Assembly (NCBI GenBank): GCA_028712345.1 | Contig: JAQTQF010000023.1 | Coordinates: forward strand, 1 to 12,970 | Reading direction: 5' to 3' | Source: Phycisphaerae bacterium | GTDB lineage: Bacteria; Planctomycetota; Phycisphaerae; Sedimentisphaerales; UBA12454 | Length of the DNA stretch: 12,970 nucleotides | In this document: positions 12,785 to 12,970 of the stretch, piece after piece | Numbering within the stretch: position 1 is the first letter of the stretch | How the letters are laid out: each line of letters opens with the position of its first letter | The notes under the pieces: generated by a model | Seen by the model: the letters and a program-made list of their open reading frames with translations, nothing else | Told to the model about the DNA's origin: nothing | Databases searched by the model: none | Position numbers and translations under genes: made by a program

Positions 12785-12970
12785 ATGGCGACAATAGTTT
12801 ATGTTGACGGTTCGTTGACGACCGGCGGTAATAACGGTACAGGCTGGGCTGATGCGTATCAGGGCTGTGCGGGATTGCAGAGCGCCTTTGATAATGTTGT
12901 CAGCGGCAGTGATACGATAATCTACATACGCAATACTTTTAACGCAGGGGACTACGGCAGCAGGATAGAT
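12785..12970 (+). CDS. Start of a beta-helix-like extracellular or tail protein (partial, runs off the right edge)
   Basis: ATG at 12785, six bases after the preceding stop; 62 residues visible, no stop before the window ends. The opening IVYVDGSLTTGGNNGTGWAD, followed by AYQGCAGLQSAFDNVVSGSDTIIYIRN, is the usual beginning of right-handed parallel beta-helix proteins (YVD-x-G-NNGTGW-A-LQ-A-SGDTIYI), which include pectate-lyase-like surface proteins and phage tailspikes. There is no signal peptide, which favours a virion protein over a secreted enzyme. Catalytic sites lie later in such proteins and cannot be seen. Confidence 0.65.
   Translation, partial: MATIVYVDGSLTTGGNNGTGWADAYQGCAGLQSAFDNVVSGSDTIIYIRNTFNAGDYGSRID

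Noticed and set aside
1..12970. tRNA or rRNA genes, insertion sequence transposase
   Set aside because: No cloverleaf pattern, no rRNA core sequence and no transposase-like reading frame was seen by eye; a covariance-model scan would be decisive.

Overview
The window looks like chromosome of a Gram-negative, probably anaerobic bacterium. Base composition is moderate, many genes start with a lipoprotein signal, and a ferritin-like diiron protein and a menaquinone-type prenyltransferase are present. The short spacer repeats and the phage-type gene set remind me of Planctomycetota of the class Phycisphaerae (Sedimentisphaerales-like). That placement rests on recalled gene character, not on a marker gene.

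Left part (1-2934, all minus strand): a cell-envelope lipoprotein operon reads COG3014-like lipoprotein, then YcfL-like lipoprotein, then LpoB-like penicillin-binding-protein activator, then a secreted protein with an LPP20/FlgT-like N-terminus that runs off the left edge. Gaps are short, each gene has a good Shine-Dalgarno site, and the same gene company is known in gammaproteobacteria.

Centre left (3010-6088, minus strand): three genes are joined by two ATGA overlaps. They are an acetate-kinase-family protein with most catalytic residues kept, a second shorter acetate-kinase-like protein that has lost nearly all of them, and a FolE2-family (GTP cyclohydrolase IB) protein that has lost its metal ligands. 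This apparent enzyme-plus-two-pseudoenzymes operon is the best candidate here for an undescribed system.

Centre (6089-8671): a divergent spacer with a TTGACA promoter and a dyad serves an M48 metalloprotease lipoprotein on the plus strand. A UbiA-family prenyltransferase converges on it, and both genes stop inside the same 7-bp tandem repeat. A ferritin-like diiron protein follows on the minus strand, with its own promoter and an overlapping dyad.

Right part (8672-12970): a gene-poor, repeat- and AT-rich spacer with a vestigial 20-codon reading frame leads into a phage structural cassette on the plus strand: portal, scaffold-like protein, SU10/DUF5309-type major capsid protein, a fibre-like protein, and the start of a beta-helix-like protein. 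No terminase precedes the portal, the capsid protein appears cut short at its C-terminus, and host-type palindromic repeats sit in the spacers and even inside the portal gene. This suggests an old or domesticated prophage remnant. No tRNA, rRNA, CRISPR array or intact insertion sequence was seen.
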